Origin: Pseudomonas sp. RIT-PI-q
Lineage (GTDB): Bacteria; Pseudomonadota; Gammaproteobacteria; Pseudomonadales; Pseudomonadaceae
Direction: 5' to 3'
Assembly: GCF_001297125.1 (NCBI RefSeq)
Contig: NZ_LHPC01000034.1
Coordinates: 186,001 to 250,000 of the forward strand
DNA length: 64,000 nucleotides
This document shows positions 16,336-24,611 of the stretch, piece by piece. The notes under the pieces are model-generated. The model was not told where the DNA came from and did not search any database. It saw only the letters and a list, made by a program, of their open reading frames with translations. Made by a program: the position numbers and the translations under genes. Position 1 is the stretch's first letter, and each line of letters starts with the position of its first letter.

Positions 16336-17235
16336 ATGATTGTCAGATCCAAACCCAATTTGATCGGAATTCTGACTTCGCTTAAGGGCTCAATCGCCAA
16401 AACAATTGCCTGGCGCGCCCTGATGGTCACGCTACTTGCTTCGGTCATTGTGCTCGTCGAAATGTCCCACCCGAGTTATTTTTCTAAGGTCAGCGCTACA
16501 CCGTTCACCTTGCTGGGTTTGTCGCTCTCGATCTTCATGAGCTTTCGCAACAATGCCTGTTATGACCGCTGGTATGAAGCGCGCAAAGCGTGGGGTGACT
16601 TGCTAACAGAGATTCGCTGCATGACCCGCGAAACCCAGGTCATCAAGGATGAGGATGAGCGCCATAGCATCCTTAGCAACCTGTGCGGGTTCGCCCACGC
16701 CCTCAACGCCAAACTGCGTAAAGAAAATGAACTGGCAGCCAGCGGCGCCTGGCTCAACCCGTTGCCTAAGGACAACGCCGGCGACCTCTGTGGCGGGATT
16801 CTCATGCAGGTTGGCCAACAGTGTTCGACACTCGCCGAATCGGGCGCCATCAATGAATGGCGCTATACGCTGATGGCGAATCATTTGACAGGCATGACCC
16901 ATATCCAGGCGACCTGTGAGCGTATTAAAAACACTCCGCTGCCGTTCCCATATACCTTGTTGTTGCATCGCACGATCTACCTGTTCTGCATCCTGTTGCC
17001 GTTCGCTATGGCCCAACCGCTAGGCTGGCTGACACCGATTTTCACCGCCATTGTCAGCTATACCTTTTTCGGTCTGGACGCGATTGCCGATGAACTGGAA
17101 GACCCATTTGGCCGCGATGAACACCAGCTACCTACGGATGCGCTCGTGCGAATCATCGAGCGTGATGTTTTAGCGGCCCAAGGTGCGACACATCTGCCAC
17201 CACTCCTGGAGCCGGTAGATTTTGTTTTGAATTAA
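16336..17235 (+). CDS. bestrophin-family (UPF0187) chloride channel-like membrane protein
   Basis: A 299-residue membrane protein. Hydrophobic helices lie near residues 25-42, 52-70 and 210-245. Bestrophin signatures include LGLSLSIFMSFRNNACYDRWYEARKAWG near residues 58-85 (ion-pore neck and first cytoplasmic part) and DELEDPFGRDEHQLP near 250. Bacterial bestrophins form pentameric ion channels in the inner membrane. It is tightly linked to moaA (5-base gap), so the two are probably one transcript. Why a channel is coupled to cofactor synthesis is not clear. Confidence 0.9.
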   Translation: MIVRSKPNLIGILTSLKGSIAKTIAWRALMVTLLASVIVLVEMSHPSYFSKVSATPFTLLGLSLSIFMSFRNNACYDRWYEARKAWGDLLTEIRCMTRETQVIKDEDERHSILSNLCGFAHALNAKLRKENELAASGAWLNPLPKDNAGDLCGGILMQVGQQCSTLAESGAINEWRYTLMANHLTGMTHIQATCERIKNTPLPFPYTLLLHRTIYLFCILLPFAMAQPLGWLTPIFTAIVSYTFFGLDAIADELEDPFGRDEHQLPTDALVRIIERDVLAAQGATHLPPLLEPVDFVLN

Positions 17236-17407
17236 ACGGCGACCAACCCGAGTTCTTTTCGGATCAATCTTAGAACGCGTGGCTTGCCGGTGAAAGCATC
17301 AGGTCATTCAGCATCGAATTAGGATGTGCCGGCTTCTTCGCGAGCAGTTACGCCCCGCTGAGGAGCTGCTCGCATGCTATTTTGTGCTCGAGAATTAAGG
17401 AAAATAA

Positions 17408-18157
17408 ATGGAAGGATTTGAATTGCGATCACTGGCTCGCTTCGAGCGTTTGCTGAAAACGGCAACGCTGATCGCTGAAACCAATCCGCGTGGATTGGTT
17501 GATCTGGTGCGCGCCATTCTGCGTCCACTTCAATCTGAATGTCTGCTTGGTGTGGCAGAGCGCGGACAAGATGCTATGTCCACCATTGAGCCTGGAAAAT
17601 TCTTCGGCGAAGCTATACGCGATCGAATGTTCACCCCAGATGGCATGAGTCTGCGTGGCACTAGATTGGAGGGCAAAGCATTTAGTGTGAAGCTGTCGCG
17701 TGATGCCGTGCTTCCTTGGGCTTGGGATGTTGGCCGTTATGTTAATGCTTTGGCGACCATCGGCTCGAGCAAAGCGGTAGACAATGGAAACCCGTGGAGT
17801 CAGGTGGATCAGGGGCCTTGGTGCCAAGACGAAAACCATCAGATAGAACTTTGGTTGCCGTGGGGCATCGGTTTTGTGAATGGAGGCAATCACTCCATCA
17901 CCGCTGGAATACTAGGCGGGGAGGGTGAAGTTACCCCTGATTACGTTTTCGACATGAGTTTTTTGTTTGACGACCTTCGCTGTGATGGACGCTACTATCT
18001 GGAGAATGTCACGGGTGAAAGGGTGGAACCCGTCAAGGATGTACGTAGGGCGGCAGTCTTCGAGATTGGTAGAATGATGCGGGATATCAATTTCCCGGCG
18101 TTCAGGTCTGAACGTGAGCAGGCCCAGCCTTACAATCACCCCCACAAGTGGAGATGA
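17408..18157 (+). CDS. conserved protein of unknown function (possibly DUF6710)
   Basis: A 249-residue cytoplasmic protein. Its notable conserved-looking segments are AWDVGRYVNALATIG, HQIELWLPWGIGFVNGGNHS and a C-terminal FEIGRMMRDINF. The GGNHS-ITAGI segment recalls a hypothetical family I believe is labelled DUF6710. This is from memory and unchecked. The ATG at 17408 follows AAGGAAAATAA. It is convergent with the exonuclease gene at 18202 and lies between the moaA pair and the CBASS. Function unknown. Confidence 0.68.
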   Translation: MEGFELRSLARFERLLKTATLIAETNPRGLVDLVRAILRPLQSECLLGVAERGQDAMSTIEPGKFFGEAIRDRMFTPDGMSLRGTRLEGKAFSVKLSRDAVLPWAWDVGRYVNALATIGSSKAVDNGNPWSQVDQGPWCQDENHQIELWLPWGIGFVNGGNHSITAGILGGEGEVTPDYVFDMSFLFDDLRCDGRYYLENVTGERVEPVKDVRRAAVFEIGRMMRDINFPAFRSEREQAQPYNHPHKWR

Positions 18158-18201
18158 TTAGCAAATACGAATCTCAGAAGAAGCATGGATGATGAAGCGT
18201 T

Positions 18202-18753
18202 TTATTTGGCCATCACCTTCTTGCGAATAAGGTCGAACAGCTCAGCCTGATAAATTGCATCGTGCAGGGCGTCGTGATCCCCGGCGTTCTTTGGATGAAC
18301 GACCTTTGCAATCTCACTTGAGCGAGTCATTTTCCAGGAGCAATCAGAAGCACCCAAGTACATCGACTTGATATCCAGCGCGGCGATGCCGAATGGATTC
18401 TCTTGCAGGAATTGATGGAAGTAGTAATTGACGAACCCCCAGTCGAAAGACGCGTTGAGCCCTACGAACACGACCGTTTCACCTTCGCCCGTCAACGAAT
18501 CAACCCAAGCTTTAAACTGGGTCATCGCCTTTACCGGCTCAAGTCCCTCTTCGCGTAGCTTCTCTAAGGATAAGCCGGTGACCTCCATTGCTGCGGGGAC
18601 AAACTCATCGGAAATGGGTTTCAGGTAGCAAGAAAACTGTTGGGAGGGGGCAGATACGACGCAGGCGCCTATAGACAGCATGCTGTATTTGCCAGGAATC
18701 GGGCCTGACGCCTCCACGTCGACCGAAACGAAAATTTCTTTATCGATTTTCAT
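18202..18753 (-). CDS. DEDDh 3'-5' exonuclease next to CBASS
   Basis: A 183-residue exonuclease of the DnaQ/RNase T type. Motif I (FVSVDVEASG, with the first D-x-E) is near residue 8. Motif II lies near residue 104 (NASFDWGFVNYYF). Motif III is HDALHDAIYQAELF near 160, giving the DEDDh histidine and last aspartate. It is on the same strand as the CBASS cdn-cap7-cap6 operon, about 130 bases beyond the cap6 stop. DEDDh exonucleases have been described as optional CBASS-associated genes (I recall the name Cap18, not checked). It could also be an independent nuclease. Catalytic residues look intact. Confidence 0.88.
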   Translation of the reverse strand: MKIDKEIFVSVDVEASGPIPGKYSMLSIGACVVSAPSQQFSCYLKPISDEFVPAAMEVTGLSLEKLREEGLEPVKAMTQFKAWVDSLTGEGETVVFVGLNASFDWGFVNYYFHQFLQENPFGIAALDIKSMYLGASDCSWKMTRSSEIAKVVHPKNAGDHDALHDAIYQAELFDLIRKKVMAK

Positions 18754-18881
18754 ACACTCTCCAATTGAACTAAGGCTTTCGTAGATAGCAGACAGCGCAT
18801 GAGTCAGAAACGCTCAATAGGAAAACGGTGAGCAGAGACCTCCACTCACCGCCCTGCGAGACTAAACCAGCGGTTGCGATG

Positions 18882-19778
18882 TCATTTATCTTCCATGACG
18901 GGAGACGGCCGCATCGCCAGCAGTGACTCTGTTAAATCCCTGAAGCTCAGCGCACGATCAGGGAAAGCCTTAGCCATTGCAGCAGGATAGAGACGGGTTC
19001 GAATGTCGGAGTATGTCCAGGCCGGTTGACCATTGCGCTCCCCAGTGGCAGCAGCAAGCTCAGTGAGCTGCTTATCCGAAAGGCCCAATCCCGCAAGATC
19101 CATGTTGAAAAGTGTTTTACGCTCGGCGGCATCGGGGCGGGTGAACTCCTCCACAATTGCTGCACGCCGGCGCAAGGCAGGATCCAGAACAGAGAGCCGG
19201 TTGGTGCAGAGGATGACCACGACTCGGCCGCCGTACTTGCGAAGCTCATCCACCCCTTGGATCAGGGTATTCACAGCCACTTTGTCTTCGTGGTGACTTT
19301 GACTTTGCGAACGGGAAGCTGCGATCGAATCCCCCTCATCGATGATCAGGATTGCGCGACGATTTTTTCCGGCAGCCGCTGTCACTTCTTCCCACGCCTG
19401 GGTCAGCAATGTACCCATTTCACCGACCTTGCCGGAGCCGCGAACACGGTTGCTCAGCTTGAACAGGACGGAGTCTTCGGTGCGCGATTCACGAACGATG
19501 CGGTTAGCAATGCACTCTGCTGTCGCCGTCTTGCCTGTACCCACATCACCATGAAAAATCACGAGCGGATACTGATCGCCGACGAGGTTGCAGATCGGCA
19601 AAACGGTGTTGTGATGAGTGTTGCTCCACTCCGACAGTTGGCCTTGGTTCAGCAGTAAACGGAGTTGATTGTGGATGCGTTCATATCGACCCTCAAAGCC
19701 CAGCAAGACCTGCTCGCGCTCGGTCAGCTGGCGTTGAGGCAGGTCGATCGCTGCATCGAATACGCTGTCTTTGCTCAT
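18882..19778 (-). CDS. cap6: CBASS Cap6, TRIP13/Pch2-like AAA+ ATPase
   Basis: A 298-residue AAA+ protein. Walker A is FHGDVGTGKTATAE near residue 75, Walker B RAILIIDEGDSIA near 140, and VVVILCTNRLSVLDPALRRR (sensor 1 / arginine finger region) near 185. In type III CBASS this remodels the HORMA partner and switches off the CD-NTase. It overlaps the upstream HORMA gene by 4 bases and is the last gene of the cdn operon. The type III assignment rests on the three-gene order, which is complete here. Confidence 0.92.
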   Translation of the reverse strand: MSKDSVFDAAIDLPQRQLTEREQVLLGFEGRYERIHNQLRLLLNQGQLSEWSNTHHNTVLPICNLVGDQYPLVIFHGDVGTGKTATAECIANRIVRESRTEDSVLFKLSNRVRGSGKVGEMGTLLTQAWEEVTAAAGKNRRAILIIDEGDSIAASRSQSQSHHEDKVAVNTLIQGVDELRKYGGRVVVILCTNRLSVLDPALRRRAAIVEEFTRPDAAERKTLFNMDLAGLGLSDKQLTELAAATGERNGQPAWTYSDIRTRLYPAAMAKAFPDRALSFRDLTESLLAMRPSPVMEDK

Positions 19779-20266
19779 GGGTTGTAGTCCTTGCGCTGCA
19801 TACCGTAACCGTTACTGGAGTATTCACGACCACCGCTCTGATTCAGGGTGGGGTGACTGATATCGTCGTTGGATGGAGACCACGAAGCTTTCATTTTGCC
19901 AGCCATCTTCTCTCGCGCCGTTTGGTCGTAGGCCTTTTGAGGCGTGAGTACGATGCGAAGGTGAGCTCCCTCGATTTTTGGCCACCGTGCATTGCCCGGG
20001 CGATCATTGGCTAGCGACCCTGACTCATTGACATAAAACCGCGTTGCCTTCTGCTCGATGCCGTTGCTGATGAGGGTCAGATCGACGCAGTCCAGGTAGC
20101 CATGCTTGGCTAACAGCTCGATGTCATGGGCCCACTCCAGGGCGCGAGCTTCGGTTTCGGCGCCGCTGCTGGAAGCGATCATTACAAGGTCGGCAGTGAG
20201 GCGCCGCACGACTGCCTCGACGTCCGTGGTGGTGTAGGTTGAGGTTTGCGTGACGGTCTGGCTCAT
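19775..20266 (-). CDS. cap7: CBASS Cap7, bacterial HORMA-domain protein
   Basis: A 163-residue protein between the CD-NTase and TRIP13 genes, overlapping each by 4 bases. It begins TYTTTDVEAVVRRLTADLVM and ends with the C-terminal segment GGREYSSNGYGMQRKDYNP. That end resembles the safety-belt tail of known bacterial HORMA proteins (Cap7/CapH). These bind closure motifs, then activate the CD-NTase. The assignment rests on sequence similarity from memory, the size and the operon position. Confidence 0.88.
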   Translation of the reverse strand: MSQTVTQTSTYTTTDVEAVVRRLTADLVMIASSSGAETEARALEWAHDIELLAKHGYLDCVDLTLISNGIEQKATRFYVNESGSLANDRPGNARWPKIEGAHLRIVLTPQKAYDQTAREKMAGKMKASWSPSNDDISHPTLNQSGGREYSSNGYGMQRKDYNP

Positions 20267-21207
20267 GCTGCATCCTCCACCTTGAAGGAACGGCCAAACA
20301 ACTCCTTCCAGATCTCGAAGTCGTCCTCAACAGACGCGAAATGCGCGGTCTCCCAAGACTCCTCCGCGAGCCGTACGATTTCCTTGCGCTCGTCCTCAGT
20401 AATGCGGCTTGCCACGTTGTTCGTGTCGCAGACTGGGTCAAGGATCACAACAGGATCTGTGAAAGCGGATACCTTTCCGTTCTCCGCAAACGTGATGACT
20501 TCCTTCAGCCCGGACTCGACGATATACAGCAGGAAATCGCGAAACCGTTTTTCCAGCGAACCCTCTTTCCCATTCACCTCCAGCACATGGGCCATGATCA
20601 GTTCGATGTGGAAGGACTTGAGCGGGCACTCGACCTTGGTACGCCAACGTTTGGCCAGGCGCACCAAGGTGCGGAAGTCGGGATCGATATTCTTGCGATC
20701 CTTCACGAAATTGACCTGGCACGGTGCGCAGGTCTCGGTTTTCGAGCCGTCAAAACGGTCGAACTGCCAGCCGTAATTGGGTTTATCTGGGTTCTCAATG
20801 ACTGGCACGATGTCGACGTCCAAACCGGTACCCACGAAGGTCACGGTCGCAGCCTTGCGCTGAATCTTGAAGTCCTCGACCGCCTTGGTCGGATACAGCT
20901 TGATCAGGGCCTCGTGGATCTTTTCACTCAGGCTTGAGAAGGATTCTTCGTCCACCTTTTTACCGCTGATGTAGAACACTACATCGACATCAACAGAATC
21001 CTCTGACGTCTTGCGAAGGATCGTATGCTTGGCGAAAGAACCAGCCTTCACCACGCGCTTGATGCTGATCTTGTCCTGCTCCTTCAGCTTTTCACGCAAA
21101 GCGGCGATGAGACGGTTGACCTGAGCGTTGTAAGTTTCACGTTTATCCTTCGGCAGCCGCAGAACGTTGCTGTCGTAATACCTGACCTGCGTATTGGTAA
21201 GTGGCAT
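20263..21207 (-). CDS. CBASS CD-NTase (cyclic oligonucleotide synthase)
   Basis: A 314-residue nucleotidyltransferase. The KAGSFAKHT motif (GS of the NTase fold) is near residue 53, the catalytic D-x-D pair lies in SVDVDVVFYI near 72, and the third acidic position is in GLDVDIVPVI near 128. A helical C-terminal domain follows. It makes a cyclic di- or trinucleotide second messenger on phage infection. A good AGGGGGAG ribosome site precedes the ATG. It is the first gene of the operon with cap7 and cap6 (4-base overlaps). The ~250-base divergent region shared with capW holds a putative CapW operator. The clade (CdnC or CdnD) cannot be settled by eye. Confidence 0.93.
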   Translation of the reverse strand: MPLTNTQVRYYDSNVLRLPKDKRETYNAQVNRLIAALREKLKEQDKISIKRVVKAGSFAKHTILRKTSEDSVDVDVVFYISGKKVDEESFSSLSEKIHEALIKLYPTKAVEDFKIQRKAATVTFVGTGLDVDIVPVIENPDKPNYGWQFDRFDGSKTETCAPCQVNFVKDRKNIDPDFRTLVRLAKRWRTKVECPLKSFHIELIMAHVLEVNGKEGSLEKRFRDFLLYIVESGLKEVITFAENGKVSAFTDPVVILDPVCDTNNVASRITEDERKEIVRLAEESWETAHFASVEDDFEIWKELFGRSFKVEDAA

Positions 21208-21394
21208 CTGCCGCTCCCCCTAGAAATAGTTGAGATAAATGCAACAGCCTTCTTACCAGCAGCTAAACCCGTGCCGACGGATAGAGGGCGAACAATTCGT
21301 ACCCCCTGGTACGCATCATTCAACGGATCCTTCCGCACTCCTTACAAGGCACCGCAACGGGTGACAGGGTGAAATTGCGCCAAACAGCTGGCTA

Positions 21395-21446
21395 GCGTAT
21401 TATTAATATACGCATAGTTTTTATATGTAGTCTAGTTTTTATACGC
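21395..21446. promoter_or_regulatory. putative CapW operator in the CBASS divergent promoter
   Basis: An inverted repeat GCGTAT / ATACGC (21395-21413, 7-base centre TATTAAT) is followed by a further ATACGC half-site at 21441-21446. The sequence is AT-rich and lies 15-66 bases before the capW start, also upstream of cdn. It fits an autoregulatory operator covering the promoter. Confidence 0.6.
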
Positions 21447-21460
21447 TATCGAGGTTCGAC

Positions 21461-22360
21461 ATGACAAACGACTCCAAACCCACGGACGACCAACCCGCTA
21501 GCAAGGGACGGCAGGGAGCACGTTGGGGGCAGGAGCGCCGCTTGGAATTCATCGACTATCGGTTGCGGTGGGATGGGCAAATCAACCGCAGCAGTCTCAC
21601 TGACTTCTTCGGTATTTCGGTGCCGCAGGCTTCGCTGGATCTGACCGAGTACGCGCAGCTGGCTCCTGGCAACTTGGAATACGACATGCGAGCGCGGGTG
21701 TACCGGGCGACAGGTTCATTCCATTCAGTCTTTGAGGCCAGCTCGTTGGAGCGCTATCTCGAAGACCTTTTACGCGTCGCCGTTCAACCAGAAGTACCGT
21801 ACGGAAGTTTCCTGGGATGGCATTCTCCCGTCGCTGGCGTTCCGAGGCTTGGGCGTCGGCTTGATGCAAACATTGTGGGAGAGATACTGCGAGCCATTCG
21901 CGAGTGCGGATCAGTTGAAGTCACCTATCAATCCATGAGTGATCCCGAAGGCGGTGAGCGCAAACTGACCCCTCATGCCTTGGTGCACGACGGCTATCGT
22001 TGGCACGTGAGAGCGTACTGCCACAAACGCGAGGATTTCAGGGACTTCTCTTTATCGCGTATTAGAAACGCTCAAAATGCTGGCCCAGATCAAGAGCGTA
22101 GCTCTATGGATATTGCATGGAACAGAACGGTCGAGGTCGTCATCATCGCCCACCCGGATCTGCGTCCCGCTCAGCGTCGTCTCATTGAAAGTGACTACGC
22201 AATGATGAATGGAGAGATACACGTGGCGTGCCGGCAGGCGTTGCTGCATTACATGCTTTTCCAGCTGAATCTGACAGATGCTCAGGCTGGGCAACGGCCC
22301 GAGGCCTTGCAGCTAGCGTTAAAAAATCGGGATGAGATTCTTTCCCTGCTTCAGCCATAA
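21461..22360 (+). CDS. capW: CapW, WYL-domain transcriptional regulator of CBASS
   Basis: A 299-residue regulator. An N-terminal winged HTH spans about residues 20-75 (RLEFIDYRLRWDG, NRSSLTDFFGISVPQASLDL). The WYL domain spans about residues 145-210 (VEVTYQSMSDPEGG, TPHALVHDGYRWHVRAYCH, FRDFSLSRI), followed by a C-terminal WCX-like region. CapW proteins are known repressors of CBASS operons that respond to DNA damage or infection signals. It is divergent from cdn and directly upstream of the phosphorylase gene, so it probably controls both directions through the palindrome at 21395-21413. Confidence 0.9.
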   Translation: MTNDSKPTDDQPASKGRQGARWGQERRLEFIDYRLRWDGQINRSSLTDFFGISVPQASLDLTEYAQLAPGNLEYDMRARVYRATGSFHSVFEASSLERYLEDLLRVAVQPEVPYGSFLGWHSPVAGVPRLGRRLDANIVGEILRAIRECGSVEVTYQSMSDPEGGERKLTPHALVHDGYRWHVRAYCHKREDFRDFSLSRIRNAQNAGPDQERSSMDIAWNRTVEVVIIAHPDLRPAQRRLIESDYAMMNGEIHVACRQALLHYMLFQLNLTDAQAGQRPEALQLALKNRDEILSLLQP

Positions 22361-22374
22361 CGGTTCCACATCAG

Positions 22375-22400
22375 CCACCACCCACCACCCACCACCCACC
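22375..22400 (+). repeat. CCACCAC 7-base tandem repeat between capW and the effector gene
   Basis: About 3.7 copies of a 7-base unit in the 70-base gap between the capW stop and the next ATG. The leader is C/A-rich and nearly free of G. It could vary in length by slippage or serve as an unstructured leader. Confidence 0.75.
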
Positions 22401-22430
22401 ATTCACCACTCAGCAACTGGAATTGTCACG

Positions 22431-23948
22431 ATGGCAAATCTCGAAAATGAATTCATTCTGATTGCAGGCAGCATCTACAAAAAGACAGAAAAGGCCTTCG
22501 TTGATCGAGCGCACAACTTCACTCGCGCACTAACCAAGAGCATCCTGGATGCTGAGGGTGGATTGGTTGTCTACCTTGCTGGAGAGCCTCTCAATGAAAG
22601 CGGAGACCCGCTGACCTTCGACTGGACAGTTGTGTATGAGGCCGAAAAACTGTCGGCAAACTACGTACCGGCTCGCCAGCTGAAGATCATCACCTCTGAT
22701 CTTGCTATGCGAGAGAAAATGACCGAGGAGAAACGAAAGCTGATCCGCCGCCTTGGGGCGCTGAAGTTTGCGGAAATCATCTATGTGGAGGATGACCTCA
22801 TCACCGGTGGCAACATTGGGGATGAGCAAGTAGAAGTCGCCACCGCCATGATCGCTCTGGGTGGGGGTAAGGGCGTCTCAGATCGCGCACGCAAGATGTC
22901 CAAAAGAAAGCTTCCTATTCTGCCGTTTGATCTGCAGTTAGGCGGTTTCAGCGACGACGGCCAAGGTGCCCTTGGCTTGCGTGGAAACTTTCTGAGGGAT
23001 CCTCTATCAATGTTCCCCGTCACAGGTGAGCAGGTGAAAAGAGAGCTGGATGTCCTGTCGCTGCAGGAACCCATATTTGGGTTGAACGAACTGGCGGAGC
23101 GGTCTGTCAGTCTCTTCCAGGCGGAGCGGGAGGCCGAGCAGGCTTCGCGTACGCCTGATGTGTTGATCCTCACAGCACTATCCGTTGAACTCGCTGCCGC
23201 CAGACTCGCATTCGGCATTCAGGATGGAACCCCGCACCGTCGCTCCGCAAACAGCATTCACTTCTGGACTACGGTCGTTGAAAAGCCGGGTGGCCCTGTT
23301 TCTTGTGCTGTCGCTTCACTCGGCAGCGCCGGTAATGTGAACGCCGCATCAATCACCACCCAGCTCCTGTCAGAGTTGAAGCCAAAAATGGTGTTGATGA
23401 TGGGCATCGCGGCCGGCATGCGGACAAAGACGGTGTTGGGGGAGGTCGTTATTTCTGAGCGCGTTGTCTACTACGAAGGTGCTGCCGCACTGGCGGATGG
23501 CGTTTTAGCTGCACGCCCGGAGATGCAAAAGCCCGGGATGTCCATACAACAGGATCTCAGCACCTACTTCTCGGGAGGGTTATTGTCCGAGCGCCTTCAG
23601 GAGCGAGCGACGACTCTCGGATTTACCATGCCGGTCGAGTCTCCTGCCGGCGAAGTAGCTTCCAAGCTTAAAGTTTCACCCGCGACGATTGCATCCGGCG
23701 AGAAGCTCATTCGTGACCCTGAACTATTTGCTAGCCTCAGGTCGCAACATGACAAGGTCTGCGTTGCTGAGATGGAAGCCTATGGCGTGGTCGATGCCTG
23801 CGAAAAGCAAAATGTGCCCGCCTTGGTCATCCGTGGCATCAGCGACTTTGGAGACAGCTCCAAAGACAACACCTTTCACAAAGTGGCTTCGGAGGCCGCT
23901 GCCATCGTTGCCATTGACTACATAACTCATGGGTGGAGTCGCACGTAA
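22431..23948 (+). CDS. candidate CBASS effector: LOG-like domain fused to nucleoside phosphorylase
   Basis: A 505-residue two-domain protein from the ATG at 22431 (MANLENEFILIAGS). Residues ~1-230 resemble a Rossmann-type LOG/SLOG or TIR-associated sensor (EFILIAGSIYKKTEK, LVVYLAGEP, KFAEIIYVEDDL...GGNIGDEQ). Residues ~245-500 are a purine-nucleoside-phosphorylase/MTAN-type domain: DVLILTALSVELAAARL, VASLGSAGNVNAASITTQLL, MMGIAAGMRTKTVLGEVV and EMEAYGVVDACE with IRGISDFGD. LOG-like domains can bind nucleotide signals, and phosphorylase domains cleave nucleosides. I infer that the cyclic nucleotide is sensed by the N-terminus and nucleotides are depleted by the C-terminus. It follows capW and no other effector is present. 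Confidence 0.85.
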   Translation: MANLENEFILIAGSIYKKTEKAFVDRAHNFTRALTKSILDAEGGLVVYLAGEPLNESGDPLTFDWTVVYEAEKLSANYVPARQLKIITSDLAMREKMTEEKRKLIRRLGALKFAEIIYVEDDLITGGNIGDEQVEVATAMIALGGGKGVSDRARKMSKRKLPILPFDLQLGGFSDDGQGALGLRGNFLRDPLSMFPVTGEQVKRELDVLSLQEPIFGLNELAERSVSLFQAEREAEQASRTPDVLILTALSVELAAARLAFGIQDGTPHRRSANSIHFWTTVVEKPGGPVSCAVASLGSAGNVNAASITTQLLSELKPKMVLMMGIAAGMRTKTVLGEVVISERVVYYEGAAALADGVLAARPEMQKPGMSIQQDLSTYFSGGLLSERLQERATTLGFTMPVESPAGEVASKLKVSPATIASGEKLIRDPELFASLRSQHDKVCVAEMEAYGVVDACEKQNVPALVIRGISDFGDSSKDNTFHKVASEAAAIVAIDYITHGWSRT

Positions 23949-24611
23949 AACGAGATAGAAAATTTGCTCTGCACCGCTGACGCCGTAAGCGCCCTGATGA
24001 TCCACCAGGGCGTGATCGATGCAATTGAATACGCGTAGCAGTCCGTCTCACATGTTCAATCTTGGGTGGGCAAAACCCAGCCTTTCATCTCAGTTCAAAA
24101 TAAGCTGACCTTTCTCATTTTTTCCCCCTGTCCGTTGAACTATACTCGGCCGCTTTCTTAATTTGAGCCGCAAGATATCCCGCGATACACAGCTGCTCTA
24201 GCAGCCAGAACGCCTTCTCAACATTGAGCAAGAATACCCGCCATCAAGACCAGGGCATGGATGTTTACGGTCATCATTCACGCAACGTTTTATGTTTGGT
24301 CAACGACTAGTTTCCTGCAGAGATTGTCAGGCTAAGCGACGCTCGTACCTTGTCGTGTCATTGCGCTTAAGACAATAGCCATCGGTTGCGCAATGGGTCT
24401 TCCCCCACGCAAAAGCTAGCCCAAGCCGCCGCCTGGAATCTCAGTGGGAGGCGTGACCAACAGACAACTACCTCCAGCTCTATCGTTGACGCTCTGGCGG
24501 TAAGCGATACCCGCTCAACGGGCTAAAAGCCAATTTGCCATATCGTTCATTCGTTCTTTCATACGTCGCACCTTGCGCTGCGAGTTCTTTTTTACGTCTG
24601 GAGTTTTATCG
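23949..24611. other. 660-base intergenic region, no gene seen
   Basis: Apart from the hairpin at 23990-24012, nothing was recognised. A TTGAAC...TATACT stretch near 24136-24147 could be promoter-like but is far from the TonB receptor start. No Fur box could be recognised with confidence. Confidence 0.5.
23990..24012 (+). terminator. terminator-like hairpin after the phosphorylase gene
   Basis: Stem CGCCCTG / CAGGGCG with a 9-base loop, ~40 bases past the stop codon. There is no T-run, so termination strength is uncertain. Confidence 0.4.

Noticed and set aside
22375..22400. CCACCAC repeats considered as a CRISPR or iteron
   Set aside because: No spacers, 7-base unit, and position in a leader. 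Treated as a simple tandem repeat.
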